A stretch of 16,355 nucleotides of DNA from Methanobrevibacter sp. (GCA_017404125.1 JAFRCZ010000028.1:1-16355), one strand, 5' to 3'. Shown: positions 8,611-15,932, counted from the first letter of the stretch. Notes: a model not told the origin generated them from the letters alone. A program made the numbers and translations.

Positions 8611-8735
8611 AAACGAATATTAAATTCTAACTCATTTTTTCATCATAAATCATCTAGCCAAATAAATGTAAAATTCAATGATTTTTCATCATAAATTATC
8701 TAGCCAAATGAATATTAAATTCAACTGATTTTTCT
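8611..8735. repeat. 46-bp direct repeat in the FmdE-methyltransferase spacer
   Basis: Two near-identical units start with CATCATAAAT at 8641 and 8687 (46-bp spacing). Both contain ATCTAGCCAAAT or TATCTAGCCAAAT and end in an AAATTCAA-type block. A third, partial unit (AAACGAATATTAAATTC, from 8611) lines up with the end of the others (AAATGAATATTAAATTC at 8706). The array fills most of the 190-bp spacer. It has no coding potential and no clear hairpin terminator. Its function is unknown. Confidence 0.75.
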
Positions 8736-9306
8736 ATTCATCAATTATTTCATAATATGCCCCTTCTGCACATGGGATGCATACTGGCTTTCCGCCACGG
8801 TTCAAGTGACGTCCATCAGTAATTTTTTCACCACAGACAGAACAGTAAGTGCTTGTGTGTGGCTTACCTGGCATTTGAGAAGGTTTTAATTCAACATGGA
8901 CTTTCTCTACAGTGAATAACTCTTCAGCAGGAGTTCTTTTGAATCTTTCAATCATTTCATCTCTGGTTTCTCTAACTTTGTCCTGTTTATTTGCATCAGC
9001 ATCAGCGACTCTTATTGCTTCACCAGTATCCATATTATAGAAAGTCACTGCAAACTTACCATAGTACATTTGCTTTAAGGATCTTTTACCCATAGTACAT
9101 TTGGTAACAGACTGTACTGCATCAGACATGCATCTGTCAATTTCCAAAAATACAATGAGGTTTTTATGACGCTTGTTCAATTCAAAGCCCATTAATTCCA
9201 TACCATACATTGCAAGCTTGGTACCAATAGCTATTCCACCACAGAGTTCTCCATGGAATTCCTTAGCTTTTGCCAATTGTTCTTCATAATCTTCAATACT
9301 TACCAT
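8734..9306 (-). CDS. fmdE: FmdE-family protein with C-terminal zinc ribbon
   Basis: A 190-aa protein. The N-terminal domain (about 10-145) matches the FmdE family, named from molybdenum formylmethanofuran dehydrogenase operons but not an established catalytic subunit. Visible family landmarks are FHGELCGG (17-24, with H18 and C22 as likely metal ligands) and VTKCTMGKRSL (67-77, C70), comparable to the usual VTGCTxGKGxL. C155, C158, C176 and C179 form a CxxC...CxxC zinc ribbon (about 152-182). The usual CPG after the His is CGG here. The start has AGGTG just upstream and a TATA-like TTTATAA box at about 9341-9348. It follows the importer ATPase by 75 bp on the same strand, suggesting a role in metal or cofactor handling rather than within the dehydrogenase operon. 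That role is inferred. Confidence 0.85.
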   Translation of the reverse strand: MVSIEDYEEQLAKAKEFHGELCGGIAIGTKLAMYGMELMGFELNKRHKNLIVFLEIDRCMSDAVQSVTKCTMGKRSLKQMYYGKFAVTFYNMDTGEAIRVADADANKQDKVRETRDEMIERFKRTPAEELFTVEKVHVELKPSQMPGKPHTSTYCSVCGEKITDGRHLNRGGKPVCIPCAEGAYYEIIDE

Positions 9307-9340
9307 TTTTACACCTTTTAATTAATTTTTAAAAAATCTT

Positions 9341-9348
9341 TTATAAAT
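9341..9348 (-). promoter_or_regulatory. Candidate TATA box of the FmdE-family gene
   Basis: On the minus strand TTATTTATAA lies about 35 bp upstream of the FmdE-family start codon, in the 75-bp spacer behind the ATPase gene. It could provide a separate promoter in addition to read-through from the importer genes. The AT-rich context makes chance matches common. Confidence 0.4.
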
Positions 9349-9381
9349 AATTTTATAAAAATAATCCATTATTTTTTTATT

Positions 9382-10212
9382 TTATTTTAAGGAATACTTT
9401 TTAGAATAATTGCTCATGACCAATTCCAAATTAGTCTTTAAAGGAACACAAATCTTCCTATTGTCTTCAAGTTCAACAAGCTTTACATCAATGCCATAAG
9501 CCTTATTAAGATTCTCTTCAGTTAAAACATCTTCCGGAGATCCAAAGTCAATGAAAGTCTTGTCTTTCATGATAGCTACTTTAGAAGCTGCCAAGAAAGC
9601 ATGATCCGGATAATGTGAAGACATAATGACTGCAAGACCCAAATCGGATAACTGTTCAATCATTTCCAATAGCTTGATTTGATTACCAAAGTCAAGGTGG
9701 TTGGTTGGTTCATCCAAAATAAGCAAATCAGGCTCTTGGGCAAGAACTCTTGCAAGGAAAACCAATTGACGTTCACCACCACTTAGGTTTGTATAGCTTT
9801 TTTCCTTTAAATCTTCTATTCCAAGTGTCTTTAAGGCATTTAAAGCTATTTCCTTATCCTCTTCTTTTGGAGATGCTGATAAATTGATATAAGGAGACCT
9901 TCCCATAAGCACTACATCAAAGACCTTGAAAGGAAAAGAGGGAACATGTCCTTGAGGAATATATCCTACAAGCTTTGCAATATCATTATATGACAGTTCA
10001 TTAATGTTTGTTCCATTTAATGAAATAGTTCCTGAATTTACTTCATGAAGGCCATTAATGGTTTTTATCAGTGTAGTCTTTCCAGTACCATTTGGCCCTA
10101 ATATGCATAAGACATCACCCTTATCGATTGAAAAGCTGATATTCTCAAAAACGATTGGAGAATCTTTATCATATGAAAATGAAACATCTTTCACTTCTAC
10201 TAATTTTGTCAA
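9382..10212 (-). CDS. ABC transporter ATP-binding protein, FepC/BtuD type
   Basis: A 276-aa cytoplasmic ATPase subunit of a type II importer. Walker A is GPNGTGKTT (39-47, K45). The Q-loop glutamine is Q87 in YIPQG, the signature is LSGGERQ (143-149), Walker B is LLILDEP (163-169, E168 catalytic) and the H-loop is H200 in SSHYPDH. All are intact, so an active ATPase is expected. The GKTT form replaces the more common GKST. Translation apparently starts at a TTG (10210-10212) preceded by GGTGAT (10216-10221); no ATG or GTG lies nearby in frame, and the next residues fit the family's usual N-terminus. It follows the permease gene by 23 bp. Probable substrates for this class are iron chelates, corrinoid, heme or molybdate/tungstate. 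Confidence 0.92.
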   Translation of the reverse strand: MTKLVEVKDVSFSYDKDSPIVFENISFSIDKGDVLCILGPNGTGKTTLIKTINGLHEVNSGTISLNGTNINELSYNDIAKLVGYIPQGHVPSFPFKVFDVVLMGRSPYINLSASPKEEDKEIALNALKTLGIEDLKEKSYTNLSGGERQLVFLARVLAQEPDLLILDEPTNHLDFGNQIKLLEMIEQLSDLGLAVIMSSHYPDHAFLAASKVAIMKDKTFIDFGSPEDVLTEENLNKAYGIDVKLVELEDNRKICVPLKTNLELVMSNYSKKYSLK

Positions 10213-10235
10213 GCAATCACCACATCAAAATAAAA

Positions 10236-11261
10236 CTAATTCCACTCGGAATAACCTCTCCTAAGCAAGTAAAGGAACAATGGAACACCAACAATAGCTG
10301 TCAATATACCTATAGGAATCTCGATTGAAATAAAGGTTCTTGAAATATTATCAATCAACAATAAGAAACTTGCTCCAATGCTTATGGAAGCTGGAAGAAG
10401 AATCTTATGGTCCGGACCTACAATGATACGAGTCATGTGAGGCACTACAAGACCGACCCAACCAATGATTCCACTGATGGATACTGCTGCAGATGTCACT
10501 AAAGTACATGCTACAATGATAATCAGTCTAAGCTTACCGGCATCCAAACCTAAGGATTGGGCTTCCTCATCACCCATAGCCAATACATTCAAATGCCATC
10601 TTAAAACCAAAATGACAATCATTCCAATAAGCATAGGAATGATTATCATAGCCAATTTATCAAAATTAACTGCAGATAAACTACCCATAAGCCAATATGT
10701 AATTTGAGGAAGTTTATCATAAGGATCTGCCATGAATTTAGCACCAGAGATTAAAGCATTGAAGAATGCTGAAACTGCAGTACCTGAGAGCACTAAAAGG
10801 AGTATTCCTCCTGCCTTATATGCTTTTGAAATACCATAAGTGATTGATACTGAAATGATTCCAAAAATAAAGGCAGACAATTGAATCAATGCATTTCCTG
10901 CATTTGCCAAAATTGCAATAGCCGCACCAAATCCCGCACCCATAGATACGCCTAAAAGGTCTGGGGATACAAGAGGGTTTTTGAATATTCCCTGAAAAGA
11001 AGCCCCAGCGATTGATAAAGCCGCACCAACAAGCAATGCCGCAATGATACGAGGTAATCTAATTGTAAATACAATAGAATTTATCTCTGGGGATACCGCT
11101 AATTGTGGAAAGATTGGGCTTAAAATAGTCTTTACCACATCAATAGGCGCTACTGGATACCTGCCTAGCATAAATGATACAAAGAATAAGACTATTGGCA
11201 ATGCAATCAGCAATAGGTAAATTGCCAAATCATCTATATTCAAAGAAGAATTCTCATTCAT
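10236..11261 (-). CDS. FecCD/BtuC-family ABC transporter permease
   Basis: A 341-aa integral membrane permease with about nine to ten hydrophobic segments. Family landmarks are RLPRIIAALLVGAALSIAG (about 68-86, the conserved R-P-R entry), GxxxGxSxGAGFGAA-like glycine-rich helices (about 98-112) and SISGIIGWVGLVVPHMTR (about 261-278), which holds the cytoplasmic coupling region that touches the ATPase. Length is normal for the family (about 330-350). The ATG at 11259-11261 has AAGGAT 8 nt upstream. It forms the core importer with the adjoining ATPase and substrate-binding protein. The substrate cannot be told from the permease. Confidence 0.93.
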   Translation of the reverse strand: MNENSSLNIDDLAIYLLLIALPIVLFFVSFMLGRYPVAPIDVVKTILSPIFPQLAVSPEINSIVFTIRLPRIIAALLVGAALSIAGASFQGIFKNPLVSPDLLGVSMGAGFGAAIAILANAGNALIQLSAFIFGIISVSITYGISKAYKAGGILLLVLSGTAVSAFFNALISGAKFMADPYDKLPQITYWLMGSLSAVNFDKLAMIIIPMLIGMIVILVLRWHLNVLAMGDEEAQSLGLDAGKLRLIIIVACTLVTSAAVSISGIIGWVGLVVPHMTRIIVGPDHKILLPASISIGASFLLLIDNISRTFISIEIPIGILTAIVGVPLFLYLLRRGYSEWN

Positions 11262-11329
11262 TAATACAAATCCTTAAAATTAATCTATTTTTTATAATTA
11301 TGATTCAATCAAATTTAAAATTAAAAAAT

Positions 11330-11348
11330 AATATGAAAAATTCATATT
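11330..11348 (-). terminator. Intercistronic hairpin with U-tract behind the substrate-binding protein gene
   Basis: A perfect 8-bp stem (AATATGAA at 11330-11337 with TTCATATT at 11341-11348) and a 3-nt loop begins 6 bases after the substrate-binding protein stop codon. On the minus strand a run of six T and further T-rich sequence follow. It could stop part of the transcripts, or protect the 3' end of the upstream message. Either would leave more binding protein than permease. Confidence 0.6.
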
Positions 11349-11353
11349 CCAAA

Positions 11354-12460
11354 CTATAAATCAGACTCTTTAATACCAGATGAAATCAAGATTTCTCTTG
11401 CTTGATCATCACTTAAATCGTAATGATAGAAATTGCTGTAAAACTCTTTAGTAGCCTCTACCATATTGATATTGGAGTATTTGTCTGGATAAATGACTTT
11501 AGCAGTCCAAGGAACACCGATGATTATATTTGCACCTGGAGGCCTATCAAACCATTTGAATGGAGACTGTGGAGAAATATAAACCTGATGGTCTTTAACT
11601 GCTTTTACGCTTGCCCATTTTGAATCCCTATAGACATTATTGTAAAAGTCTTCATCAGTAGCTATAATTACATCTGGATTCCATTTCATCACTTGTTCAA
11701 TGGAAACAGTAAGTTCGCTTCCACTATCCTGAACTTCAGTGTCTGCAACATTTTTTCCACCAACAAGGGAAATCAATTGTCCATGTGAAGCTCCACTTGC
11801 ATAGGTAGACAATCCATCTTCCCCTGAAGCATAGTAAACAGATTTCTTTTCAGAATCTGGAATGGATGATGCTACACTGTTTACTTCTGATAAGTATTTA
11901 TCGTTGAAAGAAATAAGTTCGTTTGCTTTATCTTCTCTCTGCAATATTTTGCCCATAAATTCAATAGTGGAATCAATTTTAGTAACATTGGTGTTGTCAG
12001 TTACAGCTACAACGGGAATTGAACCAAATTTCTCTTGTCTTTCTGCAACGGTAGATAGGTCAACTCCCATACCTTCATCAATTGATTCAACAACAAAATC
12101 TGGTTCAGAAGCGATGAATTCCTCATAGTTACCATCTTGGCTTCCAAACCATCCTCCTACAACCGGAAACTTGTCTTTATATTGATCTGGAACATATTTT
12201 AGTTCTTCATCGGTCCATTGGAAGTTAACACCTGCTATCTTTTCAGGAGCTAGCATATACATGATTGTAGTCATTGGAGGGCTTGTAGCAACCACCCGAT
12301 TAATATCACCTGGAATATTTACTGTCCTATTAGCCATATCGGTTATTGTCTGATTGCCTGAAGAAGAGATGGAAGATGGAGAGGCAAATAAGCTGATAGC
12401 CACTCCACATGCAATGAGGGCAATTAAAATAGCCAATATGATTGTAGTTTTCTTTTCCAT
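11354..12460 (-). CDS. ABC transporter substrate-binding protein, class III (FepB/BtuF/MolA-like)
   Basis: A 368-aa extracytoplasmic binding protein of a FecCD-type importer. An N-terminal hydrophobic segment (about 6-26) and a Ser-rich linker (27-36) suggest membrane anchoring. The cysteine at 18 lies in the middle of the hydrophobic stretch, so it is a poor lipobox. The opening ITDMANRTVNIPGDINRVVA (39-58) is the standard entry of the family. Helical-backbone features continue through ASGEDGLSTYASGASHG (211-227), LVGGKNVAD (232-240) and the C-terminal WFDRPPGANIIIGVPW (303-318). AAGGT lies 7 nt before the ATG. The promoter upstream carries two dyads. Iron chelate, corrinoid, heme and molybdate/tungstate all remain possible ligands. 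Confidence 0.9.
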   Translation of the reverse strand: MEKKTTIILAILIALIACGVAISLFASPSSISSSGNQTITDMANRTVNIPGDINRVVATSPPMTTIMYMLAPEKIAGVNFQWTDEELKYVPDQYKDKFPVVGGWFGSQDGNYEEFIASEPDFVVESIDEGMGVDLSTVAERQEKFGSIPVVAVTDNTNVTKIDSTIEFMGKILQREDKANELISFNDKYLSEVNSVASSIPDSEKKSVYYASGEDGLSTYASGASHGQLISLVGGKNVADTEVQDSGSELTVSIEQVMKWNPDVIIATDEDFYNNVYRDSKWASVKAVKDHQVYISPQSPFKWFDRPPGANIIIGVPWTAKVIYPDKYSNINMVEATKEFYSNFYHYDLSDDQAREILISSGIKESDL

Positions 12461-12798
12461 ATTATTACCTTAAAATTATATATAACATGAAATATTTTTC
12501 ATATCAATTATATAAATAATTTTCTAAATTATTAAATAACCATATAATTGGATAATATGGTTAAAATAAAGCTTAAACGATTAAGAAAAATAGTTCATAA
12601 GGATAGAAAAATTAGTATAAATTTAAACAAAGAAGTTAATCGATTATAAAATAAATATATAACACTTTAATGAAATACTAACTACACAAAATGTAAATAC
12701 AAAATAAGAAATAAAAAGGATGATAGAAAGTAAAAAAATACCAATAGAATAAAGATAAAATAAAAAGAAAAAGAAAAAATAGAAAAATAAAAGAAAAT
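12461..12798. other. Gene-free spacer between hexuloisomerase and importer
   Basis: These 338 bp hold no convincing gene. From right to left on the minus strand there is first a pyrimidine-rich tract of T runs (about 12719-12797) that should terminate hexuloisomerase transcription. Next come two small dyads: TAATCGATTA at 12637-12646, and CTTAA/TTAAG around ACGA at 12572-12585. The importer promoter with its two larger dyads follows. Confidence 0.6.
12487..12563 (-). promoter_or_regulatory. Importer promoter with two candidate operators
   Basis: On the minus strand a TATA box (ATTTATAT, 12510-12517) lies behind an A-rich BRE. Transcription should start at about 12485-12490, shortly before the start codon at 12460. 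A perfect inverted repeat, TAACCATAT (12537-12545), 9 nt, ATATGGTTA (12555-12563), sits 20-46 bp upstream of the TATA box. A second, imperfect palindrome, ATGAAATATTTTTCAT (12487-12502), covers the region between the TATA box and the predicted transcription start. The upstream site suits an activator and the downstream one a repressor. Confidence 0.55.
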
Positions 12799-13389
12799 TT
12801 ATTCTAAAACAGTATGTCTATCCTTTAAATCCTGTTCGGTTTTCCCCATTGCATGCATTAATTCAGAAACCAATCCATCAAGGAATACTAATGAAGTAAG
12901 TTCAAATGCAGTTCCAAGAGGAGTTAAAGAAGTATAATTTCCTTTAATTTGTCTTTTAAGGTAGTTTTCATCATCCTCATCCACTTTTGTTCTGCCTTTT
13001 ACATGAATGATTCCATCAGCTATTTTACCTAAAGTACTTTCCGGATAAGAAGTTAATGCTAAAACCTTTGCCTTCCTTTTTTTAGAAATCTTTGCAGCAG
13101 TGACAATAGTATTGGTTTCTCCAGAACCAGAAATAGCCAAAATGCAATCCCCTTCATTAATAGCTGGGGAAATGGTTTCACCTACAACATAGGAACTCAA
13201 TCCCAAGTGCATCAATCTCATAGCGAACGCCTTAGCAGCAAGTCCTGATCTTCCTGCACCAGTTACAAAAATGTTATCTGCTGTAGTGATAATTTCAATA
13301 AATTTAGCTATGTCTTCTTCAACTAAATATTCTTCTGCATCATGAATATTGCCTAAAATCGCTTCAATTGCTGATATCATATACTCCAT
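12799..13389 (-). CDS. hxlB: 6-phospho-3-hexuloisomerase (PHI)
   Basis: A 196-aa SIS-domain enzyme that interconverts 3-hexulose 6-phosphate and fructose 6-phosphate. In methanogens lacking the oxidative pentose phosphate pathway it works with hexulose-phosphate synthase to make ribulose 5-phosphate and formaldehyde. Sugar-phosphate binding motifs are TGAGRSG (43-49) and SGSGET (87-92). TPLGTAFE (156-163) supplies the conserved Glu, and the C-terminus RHTVLE matches the usual family ending. Length is normal. The start at 13389 has AGGT 10 nt upstream; an alternative ATG three codons later has GGAG only 3 nt away and is less likely. A minus-strand TATA box (AAATATATT) is at 13421-13429. It is divergent from the regulator gene; no functional link between them is evident. 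Confidence 0.92.
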   Translation of the reverse strand: MEYMISAIEAILGNIHDAEEYLVEEDIAKFIEIITTADNIFVTGAGRSGLAAKAFAMRLMHLGLSSYVVGETISPAINEGDCILAISGSGETNTIVTAAKISKKRKAKVLALTSYPESTLGKIADGIIHVKGRTKVDEDDENYLKRQIKGNYTSLTPLGTAFELTSLVFLDGLVSELMHAMGKTEQDLKDRHTVLE

Positions 13390-13492
13390 TTAAATCTCTA
13401 CCTAAACCATCAATAATTATAATATATTTATTAAGATATTTAAAATTAATCAGTGATGTAAAACAAAAAGTTTTTTTAATATTTTGAATAAA

Positions 13493-13510
13493 TGAAAATA
13501 TATATTTTCA
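13493..13510 (+). promoter_or_regulatory. 18-bp perfect palindrome over the regulator TATA box
   Basis: TGAAAATATATATTTTCA is a perfect palindrome 37 bp before the regulator start codon. Its centre (TATATAT, 13499-13505) is in the right place for the TATA box, with a predicted start near 13530. A protein bound here would block TBP, so autorepression by the encoded regulator is an attractive inference. Confidence 0.55.
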
Positions 13511-13547
13511 AAACAAAAATGCAAAAAATAGGGCTTAGAGGGATTTA

Positions 13548-14480
13548 ATGGCAAATCGTGAAGATGAAAATCATGATGAATTCATAGATGAAAAGAATAT
13601 CATTAAACCTGAGATTGGAATTGAAATAGACGGAATATCCTTCAATTATAAATTCTTTGAAACATTGGAATCACTATCAAAAACATATTCCCAAAGAAAA
13701 ACAGCTAAGGAATTGAAAGTTTCCCACTCTGTACTCAATAGAAGAGTGAAAAATGCTGAAGACAAGCTTGGGGAAAAATTAGTCGTAACTGTAGGATCCG
13801 GTTCTGAATTAAGCCCAAAAGGATATGAACTCTTAGACATTTACTATAAATATAAAAACAGATTGGAGGATAGGGAAGAGATTATAATAGCTGGAGGACA
13901 CATTATTACTGGCCTCTTACAGGCCATAAGCTATGATTTGCCTTTTAAAACATTGATTTACAGCAGTGATGACGAAAGTGCATACGAACTTGCAAAACAG
14001 GATTTAGTGGATATCCTTGCATTGGATGACCCATTGCTTGCTTTTGAAAATGACTTGAATTTTACAGCTATTGCCTATGACCATTTAGTCCTGATTTCTC
14101 CAAATCATGGAAAGACAATTGAAAAAATAGAGGATTTAGAAGATTTGAAATTCATTGGAGTTAAGGGAAGTGCTCAAAGGTTGGCATGGAGCACATTAAG
14201 ACAAGAAAACATTAATTTCACTATAGAAAGAGAAGTGAAATCACAATTCGATGCATTCAAAATTGTTAGAAACTCTGATGAATATTATACCTTTTTAAAT
14301 GCAAGCTATTTCAATGGAAATGAAATATTGAAAAATGAAACCCGCCACGTAATCAGTTTAGTGCAGATAAATGATACAAAAGAGGATATTTATAATTTAA
14401 TTGAATATCTGCTCTTTGATGGTCAAACAAAAATAGGGGAACAAGGATTTATACCTATGAAACCTTGGAAAAGCAGATAA
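13548..14480 (+). CDS. LysR/ModE-type regulator with ModA/TupA-like sensor domain
   Basis: A 310-aa DNA-binding protein. After an acidic N-terminal tail (1-25), a winged helix-turn-helix (about 32-95) contains YSQRKTAKELKVSHSVLNRR (47-66) and the wing GSGSELSPKG (83-92), close to the pattern of ModE and LysR N-termini. Residues about 110-310 resemble a periplasmic oxyanion-binding-protein fold: IIIAGGHIITGLLQAI, FIGVKGSAQRLAWSTL (202-217) and a C-terminal YLLFDGQTKIGEQGFIPM like the ending of molybdate- and tungstate-binding proteins. A one-component sensor of molybdate, tungstate or a similar anion is therefore likely. GAGGGAT lies just before the ATG. The promoter carries an 18-bp palindrome. 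It is a candidate regulator of the nearby importer genes. The ligand is inferred. Confidence 0.8.
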   Translation: MANREDENHDEFIDEKNIIKPEIGIEIDGISFNYKFFETLESLSKTYSQRKTAKELKVSHSVLNRRVKNAEDKLGEKLVVTVGSGSELSPKGYELLDIYYKYKNRLEDREEIIIAGGHIITGLLQAISYDLPFKTLIYSSDDESAYELAKQDLVDILALDDPLLAFENDLNFTAIAYDHLVLISPNHGKTIEKIEDLEDLKFIGVKGSAQRLAWSTLRQENINFTIEREVKSQFDAFKIVRNSDEYYTFLNASYFNGNEILKNETRHVISLVQINDTKEDIYNLIEYLLFDGQTKIGEQGFIPMKPWKSR

Positions 14481-14633
14481 TTAAAAATATTATTAAAAGT
14501 AAAATTTTAAAAAATATAATAGTAAAAATTATTAAAAAAAAGAAATCTTCAAAAAAATAAAAAAAATATAAAACTTGTTTTAAAAATAAAAAAAGAAAAT
14601 AGAAAAGTTTCATAAAATGAAACTATAATATAC
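14481..14633. other. Convergent spacer between regulator and thiC
   Basis: These 153 bp are almost pure A/T and contain no gene. The plus strand offers only short T runs behind the regulator stop codon, whereas the minus strand carries a clear thiC terminator at the right end. Confidence 0.6.
14576..14624 (-). terminator. Hairpin plus U-tract terminator of thiC
   Basis: A perfect 8-bp stem, AGTTTCAT (14606-14613) with ATGAAACT (14617-14624) around a 3-nt loop, starts nine bases behind the thiC stop codon. On the minus strand it is followed by TTTCTATTTTC and a run of seven T. It looks like a bacterial intrinsic terminator; in archaea the U-tract alone may suffice. Confidence 0.75.
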
Positions 14634-15932
14634 TTATTTTATCAAGTCAGAATCAGATTGGTCTAACCATTGATTTACTATTTTTACTGCACAGTAGTTA
14701 CCGCACATTGTACAAGTGTCCTCTTCTTCAGGAGGTCTTTGGTCTCTTTTTGCACGTGCAGCTTCTGGGAACATTGCACATTCGTATTGAGCTTCCCAAT
14801 CCAATCTTTTTCTTGCTTCAGCCATAGCAAGGTCTTGTGAACCATCGATTTGACCGCTTGCCAAGTCACCTGCATATGCACCGATTCTAGTTGCAATTAC
14901 ACCTTCCTTTACATCTTCAGGAGATGGTAACGCTAAGTGTTCTGCAGGAGTTACATAACAGATGAAGTCTGCTCCAGCCTTTGCAGAAGATGCTGCACCG
15001 ATTGCAGATACGATGTGGTCATAGCCAGGTGCCACATCACATACAATAGGTCCTAACATATAGAAAGGAGCATTAGAACACATTTTCTTTTGAATCATTA
15101 CATTGGTTGGAATCTCATTGATAGGAATGTGACCTGGACCTTCAATCATACATTGTACGCCAGCTTCTCTTGATCTGTCAATCAATTCACCTAAGATAAT
15201 CAATTCTTGGATTTGGGCCCTGTCAGTTGAATCAGCAATGGACCCTGCTCTCATACCGTTTGCAAGGGAAAGCACTACATCATGCTCTTTTGCAATTTCT
15301 AATACATAATCAAAGTTAGCATATAATGGATTTTCCTTTTCATTTTCCACAATCCAACCAGACATGAAGGAACCCCCTCTAGATACAAGACCAGTCACTC
15401 TTCCTTGTCTTTTAAGTCTGGTTAATGTTTCAATATTGATACTGCTGTGAACAGCCATAAAGTCAATACCGTCTTTTGCTTGCTTTTCGATTGCTCCAAA
15501 TAAGTCATCTTCATCCATGTAAATAACAGAGCCATGTTCTCTAATGCTTTCAATTGCTGCTTGGTAAACAGGTACGGAACCTACAGGAAGTGGGGACATG
15601 TCAAGGACTCTTCTTCTTATTACATCCAAGTCTCCGCCAATACTCAATTCCATCAAACAGTCTGCACCATGATCAATAGCTATTTGTGCTTTCAATACCT
15701 CTTCATCAAAGTTTACAATGTCGGTAGAAGTTCCTACAGTTGCATTTACTTTAGTTCTAAGTCCAGCACCAATACCAGATGCCTCAATGTCTCTGTGTAC
15801 ATTACTTGGTATTACGATAGTACCATTTGCAACAGATTTTAAAATAAAATCTTCACTAACGCCTTCAATTTTAGCGACATGCTTCATTTCTTCTGTTAAT
15901 ATGCCTTTTTTTGCATCACTTATTTGTGTCAT
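14634..15932 (-). CDS. thiC: Phosphomethylpyrimidine synthase ThiC
   Basis: A 432-aa radical-SAM enzyme that rearranges 5-aminoimidazole ribotide into 4-amino-5-hydroxymethyl-2-methylpyrimidine phosphate for thiamine synthesis. Recognisable blocks are [11 protein letters not shown] (about 63-73), [10 protein letters not shown] (about 95-104), [14 protein letters not shown] (about 112-125), [16 protein letters not shown] (about 263-278) and [19 protein letters not shown] (about 290-308). The [4Fe-4S] ligands are C407, C410 and C414 in CTMCGNYC, a CX2CX3C spacing rather than the CX2CX4C of bacterial ThiC. The length is that of the short archaeal form, lacking the long bacterial N-terminal domain. 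GGAG lies about 9 nt before the ATG. The TATA box is on the minus strand at 15971-15980. No thiamine riboswitch is evident upstream. Confidence 0.96.
   Translation of the reverse strand: MTQISDAKKGILTEEMKHVAKIEGVSEDFILKSVANGTIVIPSNVHRDIEASGIGAGLRTKVNATVGTSTDIVNFDEEVLKAQIAIDHGADCLMELSIGGDLDVIRRRVLDMSPLPVGSVPVYQAAIESIREHGSVIYMDEDDLFGAIEKQAKDGIDFMAVHSSINIETLTRLKRQGRVTGLVSRGGSFMSGWIVENEKENPLYANFDYVLEIAKEHDVVLSLANGMRAGSIADSTDRAQIQELIILGELIDRSREAGVQCMIEGPGHIPINEIPTNVMIQKKMCSNAPFYMLGPIVCDVAPGYDHIVSAIGAASSAKAGADFICYVTPAEHLALPSPEDVKEGVIATRIGAYAGDLASGQIDGSQDLAMAEARKRLDWEAQYECAMFPEAARAKRDQRPPEEEDTCTMCGNYCAVKIVNQWLDQSDSDLIK

Noticed and set aside
8611..8735. CRISPR array
   Set aside because: The 46-bp units are adjacent repeats without unique spacers of uniform length, and no cas gene is present.
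12380..12412. Lipoprotein signal (lipobox) in the substrate-binding protein
   Set aside because: The only cysteine is in the middle of the hydrophobic segment, which continues for several residues beyond it. A signal anchor fits better.
14684..14896. Second minus-strand open frame overlapping thiC
   Set aside because: It lies out of frame within the conserved C-terminal part of thiC and shows no family features.
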